Notes: generated by a model not told the origin, from the sequence alone. A DNA stretch of 64,000 nucleotides from Zoogloea sp. (GCF_030157465.1 NZ_JAOAUU010000131.1:40876-104875); one strand, 5' to 3'; shown: positions 1 through 16,081, numbered from the stretch's first letter. Numbers and translations: made by a program.

Positions 1-1
1 C

Positions 2-3000
2 AACGGCCTGCAGGTTCGCCGCAAGGACGTGATTGATCTCTTCCTTGGCACGGGCCTCGGGCCGCGGGCCTACGCGATCATCGAGCAGGGCATGATCTCG
101 CGCATCATCGAGGCCAAGCCTGAAGAAGTGCGCGGTTTTCTCGAAGAAGCCGCCGGCGTGACCAAGTATCGGGAGCGGCGCAGGGAAACCGAGGGCCGGC
201 TTTCCGATGCCCGCGACAACCTGACCCGCCTCGACGACATCCGCAACGAACTCGGCCAGCAGCTCGGCAAGCTCGAGGCGCAGGCCGCGGTTGCCGAAAG
301 ATATCGCCAGCTGAGCAGCAGCCTCGCCGAGCGCCAGAACCTGTTGTGGCTGTTGAAGCGCAATGAAGCGCGCGCCGAGCGCACCCGCCTGTCTGACGAT
401 CTGGCCGACGCTACGCGTCGCATCGAAGCCGATTCGACTCGCCTGCAGGAACTCGAAGGCCAGCTCGAAACGGCCCGCGACGCCCAGTTCGCGGCCAACG
501 AAGGTGTCCAGCAGGCCCAGGCTGCGTTGTTCATGGTCAGTTCCGAACTGACCCGCCTCGAAGGCGAGCTGGCTCGTCTGCGCGACAGCCGTCGGGTGCT
601 CGAAAGCCGGCTCGCCCAGCTCGAACGGGATGACGCCCAGTGGCGCAGCCAGCAGGAAAGCCTTGTCGCCGAAGGCGAGCGCTGGCAAGGCCTGCTCGAA
701 AATGCCGCGCTGCGTGCCGAACAGTCCGCGGCGCGCCATGCCGAGGTGAGCGAGCGCCTGCCCGAAGCCGAAGAGGCTCTGCGCACCGCCGATGCGGCGG
801 CCGCTGCGGTACGTCGCGAGCTTAACCAGGCCGAGCAGCAGATTCGCGTCGAAGACGCCAACCGGGTGAGCAGCGAACGCACGCTGGATACGCTGGGGCA
901 GCGTCGCGCACGCTTGCAGCAGGAGCAGGCCTCCATACAGGCGCCGGATCTGCGCGCGCTGGCCGAACGGGAGGCGGCGCTTTCCGAGGCCGAAGACACG
1001 CTGGCCCAGCGTCAGGCCGATATTTCCGATGCCCAGGGCCAATTGCCCGGCGCCCAGCAGGCCCTCAAGCAGGCGCTGGACGCAGAGCGCCACGCTCAGC
1101 GCCACGCCACCGAGCTGCGTGCCCGCCGCGAGGCGCTTGTCCAGTTGCAGAACAAGGTGCAGGTTCAGGGGCAGCTTGGCGACTGGCTCAAACGCCATCG
1201 CCTGGACGGGCTCAAGCCCCTGTGGCAGCGCCTCCGCGTGGAAGCGGGCTGGGAGCTGGCGCTGGAAGCCGTGCTGCGCGAGCGTCTCGCCGCGCTGCCG
1301 GCCGATGACGGTCGTGTCGCGCTCGCGGCGCTGAGCGACAAGGTGCCGGGCGCGTTTGCCTTTTTGCTTGCCGATTCGCCCGCCGTTGCCGACGATACCT
1401 GCCCGACGCCGGAGGGTCTGCAGCCGCTGGCTTCCCTGGTGGGCGCCGACAGTGATCTGGCCGGCGTGCTGGCGGGCTGGCTGGCGCGCGTCTTCGTGGC
1501 CGACGAGCTTGGCGCCTGGCTCGACCGGCGTGCCGAACTGCCGGCGGGTGCCATGCTGGTGTCCCGCGACGGGCGCCTCTTGAGCCGCCACGCATTGGTT
1601 CACTACGCGCCCGATTCGCGCACCCATGGCGTTATCGAGCGCCAGCGGGAGATCGATCATCTTGGCGCCGAAGTCGATGCCGCCCAGGACGAAGCGGCGC
1701 TTGCGCATGAAAGCGTCGGCGAGGCGGAAGCGCTGGCCACACGCTTGCAGGACACGCTGGGCACTCTGCGCCGCGACGCCCAGGCGCTGCAGGCGCGGGT
1801 TCATACCGAGCAGGTCGAGGTGCTCAAGCTCAATCAGGCGCGGGTGCGCTATGAAGAGCGCTGTGGCCAGATCGACCGGGATCTGGGCGAAATCACCCAT
1901 GCCGAGCAAACCGAGCGCGACCGTCTGATGCGTTCGGAAACCGAACTCGAGCGCAGCCGCGAACTGGCCGAGTTGCAGCGTGGCCGGCTGGATGCCGCCG
2001 AAACGGTGCGCAGTGAGCGGGAGAGCAGCCTGCGCGAAACCCGCGCGCTGGATCAGGCGCTGTCCCGCGACCTCCAGGAAGCCCGCCATTCCGAGCGCGA
2101 ATGCGCCAGCAAGCTCGACGACATTGCCCGCAACCGCGCCCTGGCCGGCGAACAGCTCGAGCGCATTGCCGAAGAACTCACCGAGCGGCGTGAATCGCTG
2201 CTGGAAATCGACGAAGTGTCGGTGGCCGCCGCGCTGCAGGATGCGCTGGCCCAGCGTGAAACGCGGGAGACCGCGCTGGCCGCAAGCCGTAACAGCCTGG
2301 AAAGCGTCAATGGGCTCCTGCGCGGGCTGGAGGAAGATCGTCAGCGTACCGAGCATGCCGCGGCACCCCAGCGCGAACGTGTCGCCGACCTGCGCCTGCG
2401 CGTGCAGGCTTCCGAGATGGCTGAAGCCCAGCATGTCGCGCGCCTCGAAGAAGCCGGGGCCGACGAAGCGGCACTGCTGCCGCTGCTCGCGCCGGACCTC
2501 AAGGAAACCTCGCTACAGCGGGAGGTCGGTCGGCTCGGCCGCGAGATTGCCGAACTCGGGCCGGTCAACCTGGCCGCGCTGGACGAGTTGAAGGCGGCTG
2601 CCGAGCGCAAGAATTACCTCGATGTGCAGACCGAAGACCTGCTCGGCGCCATCGAAATCCTGGAAGATGCGATCCGCCGGATCGATCGTGAAACGCGAGA
2701 GCAGCTTCAGGAGACGTACAATACTGTCAATCATCATTTCGGCAGCCTGTTTCCCATGCTGTTCGGCGGTGGTGAAGCGCGGCTGGTGTTGACCGGCGAC
2801 GAAATCCTCGATGCCGGCATTTCGATCGTGGCCCAACCGCCGGGCAAGAAGAACAGTTCCATCCAGCTGCTTTCGGGCGGTGAAAAGGCCTTGACGGCCA
2901 TTGCGCTGGTGTTTTCGATGTTCCAGCTCAATCCGGCGCCGTTTTGCATGCTGGATGAAGTAGATGCGCCGCTCGATGATTCGAACACCGAGCGCTACTG

Positions 3001-3178
3001 CCAGATGGTCAAGCGCATGTCGTCCCAAACCCAGTTCGTGTTCATCAGTCACAGCAAGATCACCATGGAGATCGCGCAGCAACTGGTGGGGGTGACGATG
3101 CAGGAGCAAGGTGTGTCACGGGTGGTTGAAGTAGATATCGAGGAAGCGCTGCGCCTGGCCGAAACGGTCGCAGCCTGA
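2..3178 (+). CDS. smc: Chromosome segregation protein SMC (5' end missing)
   Basis: SMC is the ATPase core of bacterial condensin and acts on the nucleoid with ScpA/ScpB. The reading frame is open from base 2, so the gene enters from the left and about 110 N-terminal residues, including Walker A, lie outside. Visible are the IDLFLGTGLGPRAYAIIEQG block typical of the N-terminal head, two long Glu/Arg/Ala-rich coiled coils, a hinge around residues 360-520, the ABC signature LLSGGEKALTAIAL (about residue 948) and Walker B CMLDEVDAPLDD (about 973). The downstream zipA-ligA order is usual in betaproteobacteria. The call is secure; the true start cannot be seen. Confidence 0.97.
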   Translation, partial: NGLQVRRKDVIDLFLGTGLGPRAYAIIEQGMISRIIEAKPEEVRGFLEEAAGVTKYRERRRETEGRLSDARDNLTRLDDIRNELGQQLGKLEAQAAVAERYRQLSSSLAERQNLLWLLKRNEARAERTRLSDDLADATRRIEADSTRLQELEGQLETARDAQFAANEGVQQAQAALFMVSSELTRLEGELARLRDSRRVLESRLAQLERDDAQWRSQQESLVAEGERWQGLLENAALRAEQSAARHAEVSERLPEAEEALRTADAAAAAVRRELNQAEQQIRVEDANRVSSERTLDTLGQRRARLQQEQASIQAPDLRALAEREAALSEAEDTLAQRQADISDAQGQLPGAQQALKQALDAERHAQRHATELRARREALVQLQNKVQVQGQLGDWLKRHRLDGLKPLWQRLRVEAGWELALEAVLRERLAALPADDGRVALAALSDKVPGAFAFLLADSPAVADDTCPTPEGLQPLASLVGADSDLAGVLAGWLARVFVADELGAWLDRRAELPAGAMLVSRDGRLLSRHALVHYAPDSRTHGVIERQREIDHLGAEVDAAQDEAALAHESVGEAEALATRLQDTLGTLRRDAQALQARVHTEQVEVLKLNQARVRYEERCGQIDRDLGEITHAEQTERDRLMRSETELERSRELAELQRGRLDAAETVRSERESSLRETRALDQALSRDLQEARHSERECASKLDDIARNRALAGEQLERIAEELTERRESLLEIDEVSVAAALQDALAQRETRETALAASRNSLESVNGLLRGLEEDRQRTEHAAAPQRERVADLRLRVQASEMAEAQHVARLEEAGADEAALLPLLAPDLKETSLQREVGRLGREIAELGPVNLAALDELKAAAERKNYLDVQTEDLLGAIEILEDAIRRIDRETREQLQETYNTVNHHFGSLFPMLFGGGEARLVLTGDEILDAGISIVAQPPGKKNSSIQLLSGGEKALTAIALVFSMFQLNPAPFCMLDEVDAPLDDSNTERYCQMVKRMSSQTQFVFISHSKITMEIAQQLVGVTMQEQGVSRVVEVDIEEALRLAETVAA

Positions 3179-3200
3179 TTCAGGGAAACAAGGGAATTCG

Positions 3201-7277
<4,077 letters not shown>

Positions 7278-7297
7278 GCGGAAAAAAGCAGGACAGA

Positions 7298-7327
7298 AAA
7301 AAACGCGGCTCAATGGCCGCGTTTTTT
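7298..7327. terminator. Bidirectional rho-independent terminator between galU and typA
   Basis: A perfect 12-base stem (AAAAAACGCGGC with GCCGCGTTTTTT) closes a six-base loop. The A-run on one side and T-run on the other let it work in both directions. It lies between the convergent ends of galU (+) and typA (-). Confidence 0.92.
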
Positions 7328-7367
7328 ATGGGCACCGGGGTTTTCTCCGGCGTTTTCCGTTTTCCTG

Positions 7368-9182
<1,815 letters not shown>

Positions 9183-9217
9183 GTGTATGGATACCGAAAG
9201 TACTTGTATAGCTTGAC

Positions 9218-9226
9218 ATTTTAGCA
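9218..9226 (-). promoter_or_regulatory. Candidate extended -10 promoter of typA
   Basis: On the minus strand TGC-TAAAAT reads as an extended -10 element 36 bases upstream of the typA start. No good -35 is visible, which is common for extended -10 promoters. Weak evidence from sequence alone. Confidence 0.35.
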
Positions 9227-9313
9227 CGTATTTGCGCATTGCAGCATGGTCAGCTTGCGGCGGCGAGCGTGCTAACATCGCGCCCCATTGCGTTTTTCTA
9301 GGAGTAGCGCGGC

Positions 9314-10051
9314 ATGCTGGCGATTATTGGCGGTAGCGGCCTGACCCAACTGGCCAACCTGAGCGTGATCCGCCGCGAGGTGGTACGCACGCCCTACGGC
9401 GAACCTTCCGGTGCGCTGACCTTCGGGCAGTTGTGCGCCCAGCCGGTGGTTTTTTTGGCTCGTCACGGCTACGGCCACACGATTCCGCCGCATCGGGTCA
9501 ATTATCAGGCCAATCTCTGGGCGCTGCGCGAGGCCAGGGTCAGCGAAATCATTTCGGTGGCGTCGGTGGGTGGCATCCGTAGCGATCTGTGCCCGGGCTC
9601 GCTGGTCGTGCCCGACCAGATCATCGATTACACGTGGGGGCGCAAGAGCACCTTCCACGAGAACTCCGATGAGCCGGTGGTGCACATTGACTTTACCGAG
9701 CCCTACGACGAAGGCGTGCGCCGGCGCATCCTGGCCGCAGGGGTGACCGCCGGTCAGCCCATCGTCGATGGCGCGGTGTACGCCGCAACGCAGGGGCCGC
9801 GCCTTGAAACGGCCGCCGAGATCAATCGCCTGGAGCGCGATGGCGCCGATCTGGTCGGCATGACCGGCATGCCCGAGGCTGCGCTGGCGAGGGAGCTGGG
9901 CATTCCGTACGCGGCCATCAACGTGGTTGCCAACTTTGCGGCCGGGCGTGCATCGAGCGAGCATGAAATCTGTTTTGACAGCATCGACGCGGTGCTGCGC
10001 GAGGCGATGGGGCGCGTGCGCAACGTGCTCGATCACCTCTGCGAAGCATGA
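9314..10051 (+). CDS. S-methyl-5'-thioinosine/methylthioadenosine phosphorylase family protein
   Basis: This enzyme splits 5'-methylthio-nucleosides from polyamine or quorum-signal synthesis with phosphate, releasing the purine base and methylthioribose-1-phosphate. The 245 residues start [12 protein letters not shown] and carry the family motifs [16 protein letters not shown] and [19 protein letters not shown]. In the purine pocket it has ANFAAG where adenine-using MTAPs have an Asp-containing TDYDCW-like stretch. Length and this change resemble the methylthioinosine phosphorylase described in Pseudomonas aeruginosa, so a 6-oxopurine preference is inferred. It overlaps the following deformylase gene by four bases. 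Confidence 0.85.
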   Translation: MLAIIGGSGLTQLANLSVIRREVVRTPYGEPSGALTFGQLCAQPVVFLARHGYGHTIPPHRVNYQANLWALREARVSEIISVASVGGIRSDLCPGSLVVPDQIIDYTWGRKSTFHENSDEPVVHIDFTEPYDEGVRRRILAAGVTAGQPIVDGAVYAATQGPRLETAAEINRLERDGADLVGMTGMPEAALARELGIPYAAINVVANFAAGRASSEHEICFDSIDAVLREAMGRVRNVLDHLCEA

Positions 10052-10578
10052 TCCGCGAGGTCTTGCGCATGGGCGACGGGCGTCTGCTGCGCCGTGCCCA
10101 GCCGGTCGAAGCCTTCGGAACGCCCGCGTTGGCTGCGCTGATCGAAGACATGCGCGACACCATGCGTCACCTCACCGGCGCAGGTCTGGCCGCTCCGCAG
10201 ATCGGTGTGGATCTGCGTGTCGTGATCTTTGGTGGCGGGCCAAGCCCGCGCTATCCGGATGCGTCGGTGGTGCCGGACACGGTGCTGATCAATCCTGTGC
10301 TGACGCCGCTGTCGAATGAAGAAGAGGGCGGCTGGGAAGGCTGCCTTTCGGTGCCGGGGCTGCGCGGCTGGGTGCCGCGCTGGACGCAGCTCCACTACAC
10401 GGGCTTTGACGCGTCGGGGGCGGTCATCGAGCGCGTCGCCACCGGTTTTCACGCCCGCGTGGTGCAGCATGAATGTGATCACCTGGATGGTGTCCTGTAC
10501 CCGATGCGGGTGCGGGATTTCTCGCGCTTTGGTTACACCGACGTGCTGTTTCCGGATGCCCAGGTGGCTGACGACTGA
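10048..10578 (+). CDS. Peptide deformylase (probable second copy)
   Basis: Peptide deformylase removes the N-formyl group from new proteins using a metal ion. All three family motifs are present: motif 1 [16 protein letters not shown] ([11 protein letters not shown]), motif 2 WEGCLSVPG with the Cys ligand, and motif 3 [11 protein letters not shown] with two His ligands and the catalytic Glu. It is 176 residues long. It is coupled to the phosphorylase gene by ATGA rather than sitting beside fmt, as the housekeeping def usually does, so it may be a second copy. The main def is outside the window. Confidence 0.92.
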   Translation: MIREVLRMGDGRLLRRAQPVEAFGTPALAALIEDMRDTMRHLTGAGLAAPQIGVDLRVVIFGGGPSPRYPDASVVPDTVLINPVLTPLSNEEEGGWEGCLSVPGLRGWVPRWTQLHYTGFDASGAVIERVATGFHARVVQHECDHLDGVLYPMRVRDFSRFGYTDVLFPDAQVADD

Positions 10579-10600
10579 GCATCCGTACGCAGTTGTCTGA

Positions 10601-13195
10601 CTATATGGCGAGTTTTTCCAGCAGTTCGGATTCGATCTTCAGCACTTTGGCGTTCTGGGTGAGATCGGAACCGCTGATCAGGAAAGTGTCTTCCGCCCGT
10701 TCGCCGAGGGTGGCGATCTTGGCTGTGTGAAGGTTGATGTGATAGTTCACGAGCGTCTGGGCGACCCCGAACAGTAGGCCGGGGCGGTCGGCGGCGGTTA
10801 CCGACATGATGTAGTACTGCCCGCGCTCGTCGGGGCGGATGTTGACCTCCGGCGTGATCGGGAAATGCCGCACCTCCCGCGACAGCCGGCCGGTGGCGGG
10901 CTGGTCGATGGGCGTGTTGCTTTGCAGGCGCTCGGTGAGGTCGTGTTCGAGCAGGTTGATGAGGTCGCGGTAGTGGATTTCCTGGCCCGGATCGAGCAGA
11001 ACGAAGCTGTCAAGCGCGAAGCCGTGGCGGGTGGTGTGGATCTTGGCATCGGCGATCGAGAAGCCTAGGCGGGCGAAAAAGCCGCATAGCCGCACGAAGA
11101 GATCCGGCTGGTCTTTCATGTAAACCATTACCTGCAGGCCTTCGCCGTTGTGGCTGGGGCGGGCCTTGACGACCGGCTCGTCGGATTCGATCCGGTAATA
11201 AAGCATGCGGGCGTGCCAGGCGATTTCCTCGGCTTCATGGCGCATGAAGTAAACGGTGTCGAGCTGGGCCCACAGGCTGTCTTCGGTGCCGGGGCGCAGG
11301 CCGTAGTAGCGCAGCAGGTTGCGTGCGTCGTCCTGGCGAAGGGGAATGCCGAGGGCCTGCTGGGGTGTCGCACCGCGCAGCAGGCGCTGGGTGGCGAAGA
11401 AAAGGTCCTCGAGCAGCTTGCCCTTCCAGCCGTTCCACACCTTCGGGCTGGTGCCGCGAATGTCAGCGTGGGTCAGAATGTAGAGCGCGGTAAGGCGACG
11501 CTCGGTTTTGACCAGATCGCCGAAACGGCGGATTACATCGAGATCGGACAGATCCTGCTTTTGCGCCACGTTGGACATCGAAAGATGCTGCCCGACCAGC
11601 CATTCGACCAATGAGGTGTCGGTTTCGTCGATGCCGTGGGAGGTGCAGAAATCCCGCGCGTCCTTCATGCCGAGCTTTGAATGGTCACCGCCGCGGCCTT
11701 TGGCGATGTCGTGAAAGAGCGCCGCGATGTAGATCAGCCAGGGCTTCTCGAAGCTGGTGGCGAGCCGCGTCATGAGCGGGTACTCGTGGGCGTGCTCGGC
11801 GACCATGAGGCGCCGCACGTTGCGCAGTACCTGCAGGATGTGCTGGTCTACGGTGTAGACATGGAAGAGGTCGTGCTGCATCTGGCCGACGATGCGCCGC
11901 CAGGCGGGCAGGTAGAAGCTCAGGATGCCGTACTGGTTCATCCGGCGCATTTCGTGCACGACGCCGCGTTTTTGTTGCAGCAGGCGCAGGAACAACGCGC
12001 GATTTGCCGGGTCATGGCGAAAATCGGCATTGATGAGCTTGCGGCCGCGCCAGAGTGCACGCAGGGTGCGTGCCGTCATGCCCTTTAGCTCGGAGCGTTG
12101 CTGGAGTATCAGGAAACATTCGAGCAGGGCGCTCGGATGACGATCGAAGACGCCTTCGTCGCGTACGTCCAGGAGTTCGCGGACGCACTGGAAGCGCTCG
12201 TTGATGTTGATTGCCGCCGGGTAGCGGTTCGGAAAGAACTCGACGCCAAAATTGAGCAGCAGGATGGTGTTGAGCTGGGTGACCTTCTTTGCCGTGCGGT
12301 AATACTCCTGCATGAAAACTTCGGAGGCGCGACGGTTCTCGCTGGCCTCGAAGCCGAACTTGCGGGCGAGTTTTTCCTGGTGGTCGAAAAGCAGACGATC
12401 CTCGCGGCGTCCGGTCAGGTGGTGCAGGCGGATTCGGGCGTGCTGCAGGAAGCGCTCGAGCTCGCGCAGTTCGGTGGCTTCTTCTGCGGTGATCAGCGCG
12501 TGCCTGGCCAGATCGCGCCAGTGCGTGCCAAAACCGGCTGCGCGGCTGATCCAGCCGATTAATTGAAGATCGCGCAGGCCGCCGGGGCTCTCCTTGCAGT
12601 TGGGTTCCAGCGAGTAGGGCGTGTCGGCGTGGCGCGTGTAGCGCTGTTCCTGTTCAAGGCACTTCGCCTTGAAGAACTGTCCGGGGTTGAGGTGGCTGCG
12701 CAGACTGGTGGTGAAGCGTTGGAACAGCCTCCCGTTGCCGCCGATGAGGCGGGCTTCGAGCAGGTTGGTCATCACGGTTACGTCGCGCCCGGCCTCTTCA
12801 AGGCATTCATCGACCGTACGCACGCTGTGCCCGATCTCGAGGCCCACGTCCCAGATCAGACTGATCATCTGGGTCAGGCGCTCGCCGAGTTCGTCATTCG
12901 GCGGGCTATCGAGCAGGAACAGCAGGTCCACATCCGAGCACGGGAAGAGTTCCTCGCGCCCGTAGCCGCCGACCGCCACCAGTGCGGCGGATGCGGGCAG
13001 ACTGAAATCCTTCCAGATTTCAACAAGTACGTCATCCACCAGTTGCGAGCGCCCCTTGAGTATGGGCTCGGTCAGGGGGCGGGCTTCATAGGCGGTGCGT
13101 AGCGCCTCGCCGCCGCTCTTCAGGCGGGCCTTGTAGCGGGTGATGAGCTCACGGGCTGAGTCGGGCGGAACGAAGGCGGGCGCGTTGTCGGGCAT
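10601..13195 (-). CDS. glnD: PII uridylyltransferase / uridylyl-removing enzyme GlnD
   Basis: GlnD senses glutamine and uridylylates or deuridylylates PII proteins, controlling nitrogen assimilation. The 864-residue protein has an N-terminal nucleotidyltransferase with GGYGREELFPCSDVDLLFL, a glnD linker region, an HD phosphohydrolase domain with LFHDIAKGRGGDHSKLG, and two C-terminal ACT domains (about 690-864). The start at 13195 (MPDNAPAFVPP) was chosen because the 61 codons of open frame further upstream do not look like coding sequence. It follows map by 41 bases on the same strand. No PII gene is in the window. Confidence 0.96.
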   Translation of the reverse strand: MPDNAPAFVPPDSARELITRYKARLKSGGEALRTAYEARPLTEPILKGRSQLVDDVLVEIWKDFSLPASAALVAVGGYGREELFPCSDVDLLFLLDSPPNDELGERLTQMISLIWDVGLEIGHSVRTVDECLEEAGRDVTVMTNLLEARLIGGNGRLFQRFTTSLRSHLNPGQFFKAKCLEQEQRYTRHADTPYSLEPNCKESPGGLRDLQLIGWISRAAGFGTHWRDLARHALITAEEATELRELERFLQHARIRLHHLTGRREDRLLFDHQEKLARKFGFEASENRRASEVFMQEYYRTAKKVTQLNTILLLNFGVEFFPNRYPAAININERFQCVRELLDVRDEGVFDRHPSALLECFLILQQRSELKGMTARTLRALWRGRKLINADFRHDPANRALFLRLLQQKRGVVHEMRRMNQYGILSFYLPAWRRIVGQMQHDLFHVYTVDQHILQVLRNVRRLMVAEHAHEYPLMTRLATSFEKPWLIYIAALFHDIAKGRGGDHSKLGMKDARDFCTSHGIDETDTSLVEWLVGQHLSMSNVAQKQDLSDLDVIRRFGDLVKTERRLTALYILTHADIRGTSPKVWNGWKGKLLEDLFFATQRLLRGATPQQALGIPLRQDDARNLLRYYGLRPGTEDSLWAQLDTVYFMRHEAEEIAWHARMLYYRIESDEPVVKARPSHNGEGLQVMVYMKDQPDLFVRLCGFFARLGFSIADAKIHTTRHGFALDSFVLLDPGQEIHYRDLINLLEHDLTERLQSNTPIDQPATGRLSREVRHFPITPEVNIRPDERGQYYIMSVTAADRPGLLFGVAQTLVNYHINLHTAKIATLGERAEDTFLISGSDLTQNAKVLKIESELLEKLAI

Positions 13196-13236
13196 TTTTT
13201 GGGATGGCTTGGGCCGGTCGGTGCTGGCGGTAATGC

Positions 13237-14052
13237 TCAGGGCAGCAGGTTGGCGACGATGTCCGGGCGGGCAGGGCTGCCGGCGGAAAGGGTCAGGACT
13301 TCGACGCCGGTTTCGGTAACCAGCACCATGTGCTCCCACTGGGCCGACAGGCTGCGGTCGCGGGTGACGATGGTCCACCCGTCGGGCAGCTCTGAAATGG
13401 CCGGCTTGCCGGCGTTGATCATCGGCTCGATCGTGAAGATCATGCCCGGCTTGAGTTCGATGCCGGTTCCAGCCTTGCCGTAATGCAGCACCTGGGGATC
13501 TTCATGGAAGTTGGCCCCGATGCCGTGTCCGCAGAACTCACGTACAACCGAGAAACCATTCGCTTCCGCATGCTTCTGGATGGCGTGGCCGATGTCGCCG
13601 AGATGAGCGCCCGGCTTGACCTGGGCAATGCCGAGCCACATGCATTCGTAGGTGATTTCACACAGGCGCCTGGCGCGGATAGAGGTTTCGCCGACGATGA
13701 ACATGCGGCTGGTGTCGCCGTGGTAACCATTCTTGATTACGGTGATATCCAGATTGACGATGTCGCCTTTCTTGAGAATCACCTTTTCATTCGGCACCCC
13801 GTGGCAAACCTGATGGTTGACCGACGTGCATATTGATTTGGGGTAGGGTACGTAGCCCGGCGGGGCGTAGTTCAGGGGGGCGGGAATGCAGCCCTGAACA
13901 TCGACCATGTAGTCATGGCAAAGCTTGTCGATTTCGGCGGTGCTGACGCCGGCCTTGACGAAAGGCGTGATGTAATCGAGGACTTCCGAGCCGAGCCGGC
14001 CCGCAATGCGCATCTTCTCGATTTCGTCCGGCGTTTTTATGGTTACGCTCAT
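13237..14052 (-). CDS. map: Methionine aminopeptidase type I
   Basis: This enzyme removes the initiator methionine after deformylation. The 271 residues carry the five metal ligands in order: the Asp pair in VNLDITV and GDTSRMF, His in GHGIGANFHEDP, Glu in FTIEPMIN and Glu in the C-terminal WEHMVLVTETG region. It diverges from rpsB across a 289-base gap, as in many proteobacteria, and precedes glnD on the same strand. Confidence 0.97.
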   Translation of the reverse strand: MSVTIKTPDEIEKMRIAGRLGSEVLDYITPFVKAGVSTAEIDKLCHDYMVDVQGCIPAPLNYAPPGYVPYPKSICTSVNHQVCHGVPNEKVILKKGDIVNLDITVIKNGYHGDTSRMFIVGETSIRARRLCEITYECMWLGIAQVKPGAHLGDIGHAIQKHAEANGFSVVREFCGHGIGANFHEDPQVLHYGKAGTGIELKPGMIFTIEPMINAGKPAISELPDGWTIVTRDRSLSAQWEHMVLVTETGVEVLTLSAGSPARPDIVANLLP

Positions 14053-14155
14053 GGAGGCTTGATCTGCTGGGTTTTTTGAGCCCGTTAGGCTAGCTCATGC
14101 AGCCTGTTCGGGCAATGCGCGATGCGCAGCTCCGCCCGGGAATGGTATGCCGGTC

Positions 14156-14185
14156 TTGAGGGGCGCGGTCGGATACTGCTACAAT
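14156..14185 (+). promoter_or_regulatory. Probable sigma-70 promoter of the rpsB-tsf operon
   Basis: TTGAGG (14156-14161) and TACAAT (14180-14185) are separated by 18 bases. Transcription would begin near 14192 and leave a leader of about 150 bases before rpsB, where S2-dependent control could act. Confidence 0.6.
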
Positions 14186-14196
14186 CTGCGGCTTGG

Positions 14197-14212
14197 CTGG
14201 CAAGGGTGCCAG
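14197..14212 (+). promoter_or_regulatory. Hairpin in the rpsB leader
   Basis: CTGGCA and TGCCAG form a perfect six-base stem with an AGGG loop at the start of the presumed rpsB 5' leader. Ribosomal protein S2 represses its own operon in E. coli through the leader; whether this hairpin takes part is inference. Confidence 0.35.
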
Positions 14213-14341
14213 TCAAAATACACACGTCCGGCCCATTGGGGTCCGGCGGGCGTCTGAAAGGATGTCTGCGGCGTAGCCTGATTCTGCACTGGCAGGGTCG
14301 GCAGGCCGGGCGGCGGTCAAACCTCAGTATTGGAGTCAAAA

Positions 14342-15094
14342 ATGTCTGTCACCATGCGTCAAATGCTCGAAGCGGGCGTCCACTTCGGCCACCAAACCCG
14401 TTTCTGGAACCCGAAGATGGCGCCGTTCATCTTCGGTCAGCGCAACAAGATCCACATCGTCAATCTGGAAAAGACCCTCGTCAAGTACAACGAGGCGACT
14501 GCCTTTGTGCGCAAGCTGGCTTCCAATCGCGGCAACATCATGTTCGTTGGCACCAAGCGCCAGGCTCGCGAAATCGTGGCTGAAGAAGCCCGTCGCGCCG
14601 GCATGCCCTACGTTGACGAGCGCTGGCTCGGCGGCATGCTCACCAACTTCAAGACCGTCAAGGTTTCGATCAAGCGCCTGAAGGACATGGAAGCCATGGT
14701 GGAAGACGGCTCCATCGAGCGTCTGTCCAAGAAGGAAGCCCTGATGGCCTCCCGCGAACTCGAAAAGCTGCAAAAGAGCCTTGGCGGTATCAAGGAACTC
14801 GGCGGCCTGCCGGATGCGCTGTTCGTCATCGACGTCGGCTACCACAAAATTGCCATCACCGAAGCCAACAAGCTGGGAATCCCGGTTGTGGCCGTGGTCG
14901 ATACCAACCACTCTCCGGAAGGCGTCGATTTCGTGATCCCCGGTAACGACGACTCGTCCCGCGCCATCCGTCTGTACGCCCGCGGCATTGCCGACGCTGT
15001 GCTGGAAGGTCGCAACCAGATTCTCCAGGAAATCGTGGGTGCCGGCTCCGACGAATTCGTCGAAGTGGAAGACGGCGCCGAAGAGCAGGCCTGA
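14342..15094 (+). CDS. rpsB: 30S ribosomal protein S2
   Basis: S2 binds the small subunit late in assembly and helps S1 dock. The 250-residue protein begins [20 protein letters not shown], the standard S2 N-terminus, and has [19 protein letters not shown] further on. The ATG at 14342 follows a TGGAG ribosome site; an in-frame TTG at 14330 is rejected as the start. It opens the rpsB-tsf-pyrH-frr group. Confidence 0.99.
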   Translation: MSVTMRQMLEAGVHFGHQTRFWNPKMAPFIFGQRNKIHIVNLEKTLVKYNEATAFVRKLASNRGNIMFVGTKRQAREIVAEEARRAGMPYVDERWLGGMLTNFKTVKVSIKRLKDMEAMVEDGSIERLSKKEALMASRELEKLQKSLGGIKELGGLPDALFVIDVGYHKIAITEANKLGIPVVAVVDTNHSPEGVDFVIPGNDDSSRAIRLYARGIADAVLEGRNQILQEIVGAGSDEFVEVEDGAEEQA

Positions 15095-15101
15095 TTTTCC
15101 A

Positions 15102-15124
15102 GGCGGGCGCCAGGTGCGCCCGCC
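15102..15124 (+). terminator. GC-rich hairpin between rpsB and tsf (possible attenuator)
   Basis: GGCGGGCGC pairs perfectly with GCGCCCGCC around a CAGGT loop just after rpsB. No T-run follows, so it is more likely a pausing, partial-termination or RNA-stability element than a full terminator. Confidence 0.45.
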
Positions 15125-15171
15125 GTGCATCACGACTGAATCCAATTCAATAGAATTATCTAGGAGCAAGC

Positions 15172-16068
15172 ATGGCGGAAATTACCGCAAGCATGGTCAA
15201 GGAGCTGCGCGAGAAAACCGACGCGCCGATGATGGAATGCAAGAAGGCGCTGTCCGAAGCCGCTGGCGACATGGCGAAGGCGGAAGAAATTCTGCGCGTC
15301 AAGCTGGGCAACAAGGCTTCCAAGGCTGCCACCCGCGTGACCGCTGAGGGCATTGTCGGCATCTACATCTCCGCCGACGCCAAGCTTGGCGCGATGGTGG
15401 AAGTGAACTGCGAGACCGACTTCGTGGCCAAGAACGACGAGTTTCTGGCTCTGGTCCAGAATGTCGCCGAACTGGTCGCCACCAAGAATCCCGCCGACGT
15501 GGAGGCGCTGTCTGCGCTCGAGATCAACGGTCAGAGCGTCGAAGAAGTCCGCAAGGCGCTGATCGGCAAGATCGGTGAAAACATGTCCATCCGCCGCTTC
15601 GTGCGCGTGGATGCCAAGGGCGCTGTCGCCAGCTACATCCACGGTGGTTCCAAGATCGGCGTGCTGATCGACCTCGTGGGCGGCGACGAAGCCCTTGCGA
15701 AGGACCTGGCCATGCACATCGCCGCGTCCAAGCCGAAGTCTCTCGACGCCTCCGGCGTACCCGCCGAGCTGCTCGAAGTCGAGCGTCGCATCGCCATCGA
15801 GAAGGCCCGCGAAGCCGGCAAGCCGGACGCCATGCTCGAGAAGATCGCCGACGGCACCGTCCAGAAGTTCCTCAAGGACGTGACCTTGCTGGATCAGGTC
15901 TTCGTCAAGGCGGAAGACGGCAAGCAGACGGTCAGCCAGCTCCTGAAGGCCAAGGGTGCATCCGTGGCCGGCTTCACGCTGTTCATCGTCGGTGAAGGCA
16001 TCGAGAAGAAAGTGACCGACTTCGCTGCTGAAGTGGCTGCCCAGGCCGCCGCGGCTGCGCAGAAGTAA
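15172..16068 (+). CDS. tsf: Translation elongation factor Ts
   Basis: EF-Ts exchanges GDP for GTP on EF-Tu. The 298 residues begin with the N-terminal domain containing [16 protein letters not shown] and continue with the core [10 protein letters not shown] motif that contacts EF-Tu. Length is typical. It follows rpsB after a 77-base gap holding a hairpin and is followed 13 bases later by pyrH. Confidence 0.98.
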   Translation: MAEITASMVKELREKTDAPMMECKKALSEAAGDMAKAEEILRVKLGNKASKAATRVTAEGIVGIYISADAKLGAMVEVNCETDFVAKNDEFLALVQNVAELVATKNPADVEALSALEINGQSVEEVRKALIGKIGENMSIRRFVRVDAKGAVASYIHGGSKIGVLIDLVGGDEALAKDLAMHIAASKPKSLDASGVPAELLEVERRIAIEKAREAGKPDAMLEKIADGTVQKFLKDVTLLDQVFVKAEDGKQTVSQLLKAKGASVAGFTLFIVGEGIEKKVTDFAAEVAAQAAAAAQK

Positions 16069-16081
16069 GAGGTAGATCACA

